Below, piece after piece: positions 62,217 through 64,000 of a DNA stretch of 64,000 nt. This DNA comes from Collinsella sp. An2 (GTDB lineage: Bacteria > Actinomycetota > Coriobacteriia > Coriobacteriales > Coriobacteriaceae): NCBI RefSeq assembly GCF_002160065.1, contig NZ_NFJW01000001.1:1-64000 (forward strand). The letters run 5' to 3'. The position numbers and the translations under genes were made by a program. Positions within the stretch are counted from its first letter, which is position 1, and each line of letters begins with the position of its first letter. The notes beneath the pieces are model-generated. The model was not told where the DNA came from. It saw nothing but the letters and a program-made list of their open reading frames with translations, and did no database searches.

Positions 62217-64000
62217 AGACGATCACCTTCCGATAGGTCTTTACGGTATCCGAGTAACGAGACACATATATCGAGGATTATAGAGGATAGGGCTGCCGAC
62301 CCCAGGGCCGCGAGGGGTCCGGTGGGGTCGACACCGCCATTTTCCATAGGGTTTGCAAGCCAGAGCAGCAAAACAACCACAATTGCGAAGAGCGCGCACG
62401 GCGCGGCGATAAGACCTTTGCCGCGGGATTCCTGTACGTTGTGCCACAGGCGCGCCAGCAGGAGGCTCGATGCCGCGGAGGCGGCCGAAAGCGATACGGC
62501 TCCCACCCAGAGCCAGGGATCTGCGAGGGCCGCGACCGCTTGGTCGGCCCCAAGCGCGCCGCCTGCGGCAAGAGCGGCGGCGCACAGGCGGGCGAAGAGG
62601 GTCCCCGCCGCAACCGACGCGGCTGCGGGAACAGGCGGCAGCAGGTAGGAGGCGACGGCGGCGATGGGCCCTGCAAGTACGAGGGCGTCTCCCGTTGTTA
62701 TGCCCGCCGCAACGATGGCGGCAAGTACGGCCGACGCGGCAGGCGCGGTGCGGCCCCAGGTGTACCACCAGCCCGCGAAGCAGGAGCAAAACAGTATGAG
62801 GACGGGAAGGGCGGACAGAAGCTCGGTGGAGCTCGCGACGAGCATGACGAAGCAACAGGCGACCAGCGCCGATCCGATCTGCGGGGCGATGCCCGCCGCC
62901 AGGCCTATGGCCGCGGCGGCAAGCAGGAGCGCGGGGCCTGCGGCGACGCCCAGCTGTGCGAGCATGCCCAGGCTTGCGACAAAGACCGATACGCCTGCGA
63001 GAAGTCCGCAGGCGATGTCCCGGGCCCGGGGCGTGCGACTTCCCAGCCAGCCCTCGGCGGGATCCAGCTCCCATACCTTGCCTGTCGCCGTCAGCTCGTC
63101 GTCGTCCTCGGGCAGCCCGTCGGAGGTGAGCCGGGCGATGATGCGGGCCAGGCTGCGGCGACCCTCGCGCGCGTCGCCCAGGCCGTCCAGGAACTGGTCG
63201 GCAAAGTCCTGGACGTCGCCAAGGCGCTCGGCAGGATCGGCGGCAAGCGCTCCCAGCAGGGCGTCCTCTGCGGTTTCGGGGATGTCGGGGAGCAGGTCGC
63301 TCGGACGGATCACGCCTCGGGCGATGTTTTTCAGCGAATCGGCCGGCGTGGCGGCGCGGAAGGGTGCGGTGGCGCAGAGCGACTCGTAGAGCACGCATCC
63401 CAGCGCAAAGATGTCCGTGCGCTCGTCTACCAGGTCGCCCGTCAGCTGCTCGGGCGGCATGTAGCCGATGGTGCCGCCGCGTGCCCCGCCGAAGCCGGCC
63501 GCGCTCGCGAGCGTCGCCATGCCGAAGTCGGTGAGCTTTACATGGCCGCTGCGGTCAATGAGGACGTTTCCCGGCTTGATGTCCAGATGCAGCACGCGGT
63601 TCTCGTGTGCGAAGGCGAGCGCCTGCGTGAGGGCGTCGGCGATGCAGGCGCATTCGTCGTAGGTGAGCGAGTTCCCGTCGACGCCTGCGAGGAACTCCTC
63701 GAGCGACATGCCGTCGATGTATTCCATGACGAGGTAGGCATAGGCGTCGTCGTAGGTGAAGTCGATCACCGAAACGATGTTGGGGTGCTGCAGCATGCTC
63801 GCCGTGCGCGCCTCGGCGAGCGCCTGCGCGCGGACGTCCTCGGGCGTGGTGTTGTAAGGGGACGAGAGGGGGATGCGCTTGATGGCGACGCGACGCTGCA
63901 GGCGGGAGTCCAGGCAGATCTCGACGCTTCCGAAGCCGCCGGTTGCGCGGGTCTCCAGGGGGCGGTACCGCTTGAGCAGCGAGGTCGCGGCCGCGCCGGC
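62213..64000 (-). CDS. Ser/Thr protein kinase with polytopic membrane domain (partial at window edge)
   Basis: The 5' end is outside the window; 595 codons are visible. The frame at the edge reads through a P-loop (ATRATGGFGSVEI) and the ATP-site lysine in RRVAIKRIPL, so little is missing. The catalytic loop is HLDIKPGN, then LTDFGMATL and GYMPPEQLTGDLVDE. After the kinase (to about 310) come some 10-12 hydrophobic segments with no PASTA or other known sensor, ending GYRKDLSEGDRL. The catalytic loop has Leu in place of the usual Arg (HLD, a non-RD kinase). It overlaps fhaA. Confidence 0.93.
   Translation of the reverse strand, partial: AGAAATSLLKRYRPLETRATGGFGSVEICLDSRLQRRVAIKRIPLSSPYNTTPEDVRAQALAEARTASMLQHPNIVSVIDFTYDDAYAYLVMEYIDGMSLEEFLAGVDGNSLTYDECACIADALTQALAFAHENRVLHLDIKPGNVLIDRSGHVKLTDFGMATLASAAGFGGARGGTIGYMPPEQLTGDLVDERTDIFALGCVLYESLCATAPFRAATPADSLKNIARGVIRPSDLLPDIPETAEDALLGALAADPAERLGDVQDFADQFLDGLGDAREGRRSLARIIARLTSDGLPEDDDELTATGKVWELDPAEGWLGSRTPRARDIACGLLAGVSVFVASLGMLAQLGVAAGPALLLAAAAIGLAAGIAPQIGSALVACCFVMLVASSTELLSALPVLILFCSCFAGWWYTWGRTAPAASAVLAAIVAAGITTGDALVLAGPIAAVASYLLPPVPAAASVAAGTLFARLCAAALAAGGALGADQAVAALADPWLWVGAVSLSAASAASSLLLARLWHNVQESRGKGLIAAPCALFAIVVVLLLWLANPMENGGVDPTGPLAALGSAALSSIILDICVSLLGYRKDLSEGDRL

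Overview
The window looks like a chromosomal segment of a high-GC, anaerobic, gut-type actinobacterium of the class Coriobacteriia, probably Collinsella or a close relative. This is inferred from gene content and protein style: a dnaK-grpE-dnaJ-hspR operon, an FHA/PP2C/FtsW-PBP/PASTA-kinase operon, many flavodoxin-like and Tat-lipoprotein redox genes, and PTS beta-glucoside loci. No 16S gene is present to prove it. Nearly every gene has a clear AGGAGG-type ribosome-binding site, and many neighbours overlap as ATGA.

Layout. 1-6463: trxA, an unknown gene, the de novo NAD operon nadABC with its repressor niaR, and a small ferredoxin. 6464-11495: heat-shock operon dnaK-grpE, dnaJ, hspR. 11665-18429: a cellobiose/beta-glucoside locus (GntR regulator, GH1, PTS IIC, IIB, IIA, GH4). 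18510-28467: a redox island under a TetR and a LysR regulator. It holds a flavin reductase-like protein, several flavodoxins (two predicted to be Tat-exported lipoproteins, one of them fused to an FGE-sulfatase-like domain), a DUF362 lipoprotein, a membrane DUF4405 protein, an aldo/keto reductase and a small monooxygenase. 28592-33040: a second beta-glucoside locus (RpiR regulator, fused PTS IIBCA, GH1). 33140-38057: an AEC transporter and a LysR-governed group (cyclophilin-like, carboxymuconolactone decarboxylase, cupin, aldo/keto reductase). 38590-44085: small cysteine-rich proteins and an amino-acid ABC transporter with a hydrolase and a second cyclophilin-like protein. 44082-46231: an ECF sigma factor, an RsgI-like anti-sigma factor and a secreted Cys/Asp repeat protein. 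46466-49313: an MFS exporter, a repeat-rich intergenic region and an iron-sulfur aldo/keto reductase. 49515-53645: clpB, a tiny acidic protein, a TetR regulator and tRNA-Arg(CCU). 54043-64000 (minus strand): the cell-envelope signalling operon, polytopic kinase - fhaA - fhaB - PP2C - FtsW::PBP2 fusion - PASTA kinase.

How parts work together. nadABC makes NAD from aspartate under NiaR. DnaK/GrpE/DnaJ and ClpB form the disaggregation network and share a 33-bp upstream element. Two separately regulated PTS/glycosidase loci import and hydrolyse phosphorylated beta-glucosides. The Ser/Thr kinases, phosphatase and FHA proteins probably control the SEDS-transpeptidase fusion.

Most notable: (1) two intergenic elements (5982-6129 and 27869-28017) with the same architecture, perfect 27-bp inverted arms of unrelated sequence around a conserved inner stem at identical 13-nt offsets, which look like a family of structured RNA or DNA elements; (2) an extracytoplasmic flavodoxin system including an FGE-like::flavodoxin fusion that lacks the FGE catalytic cysteines; (3) a single-chain FtsW/RodA::PBP2 fusion; (4) an ECF/RsgI-like system paired with a His/Cys/Asp-rich secreted protein.
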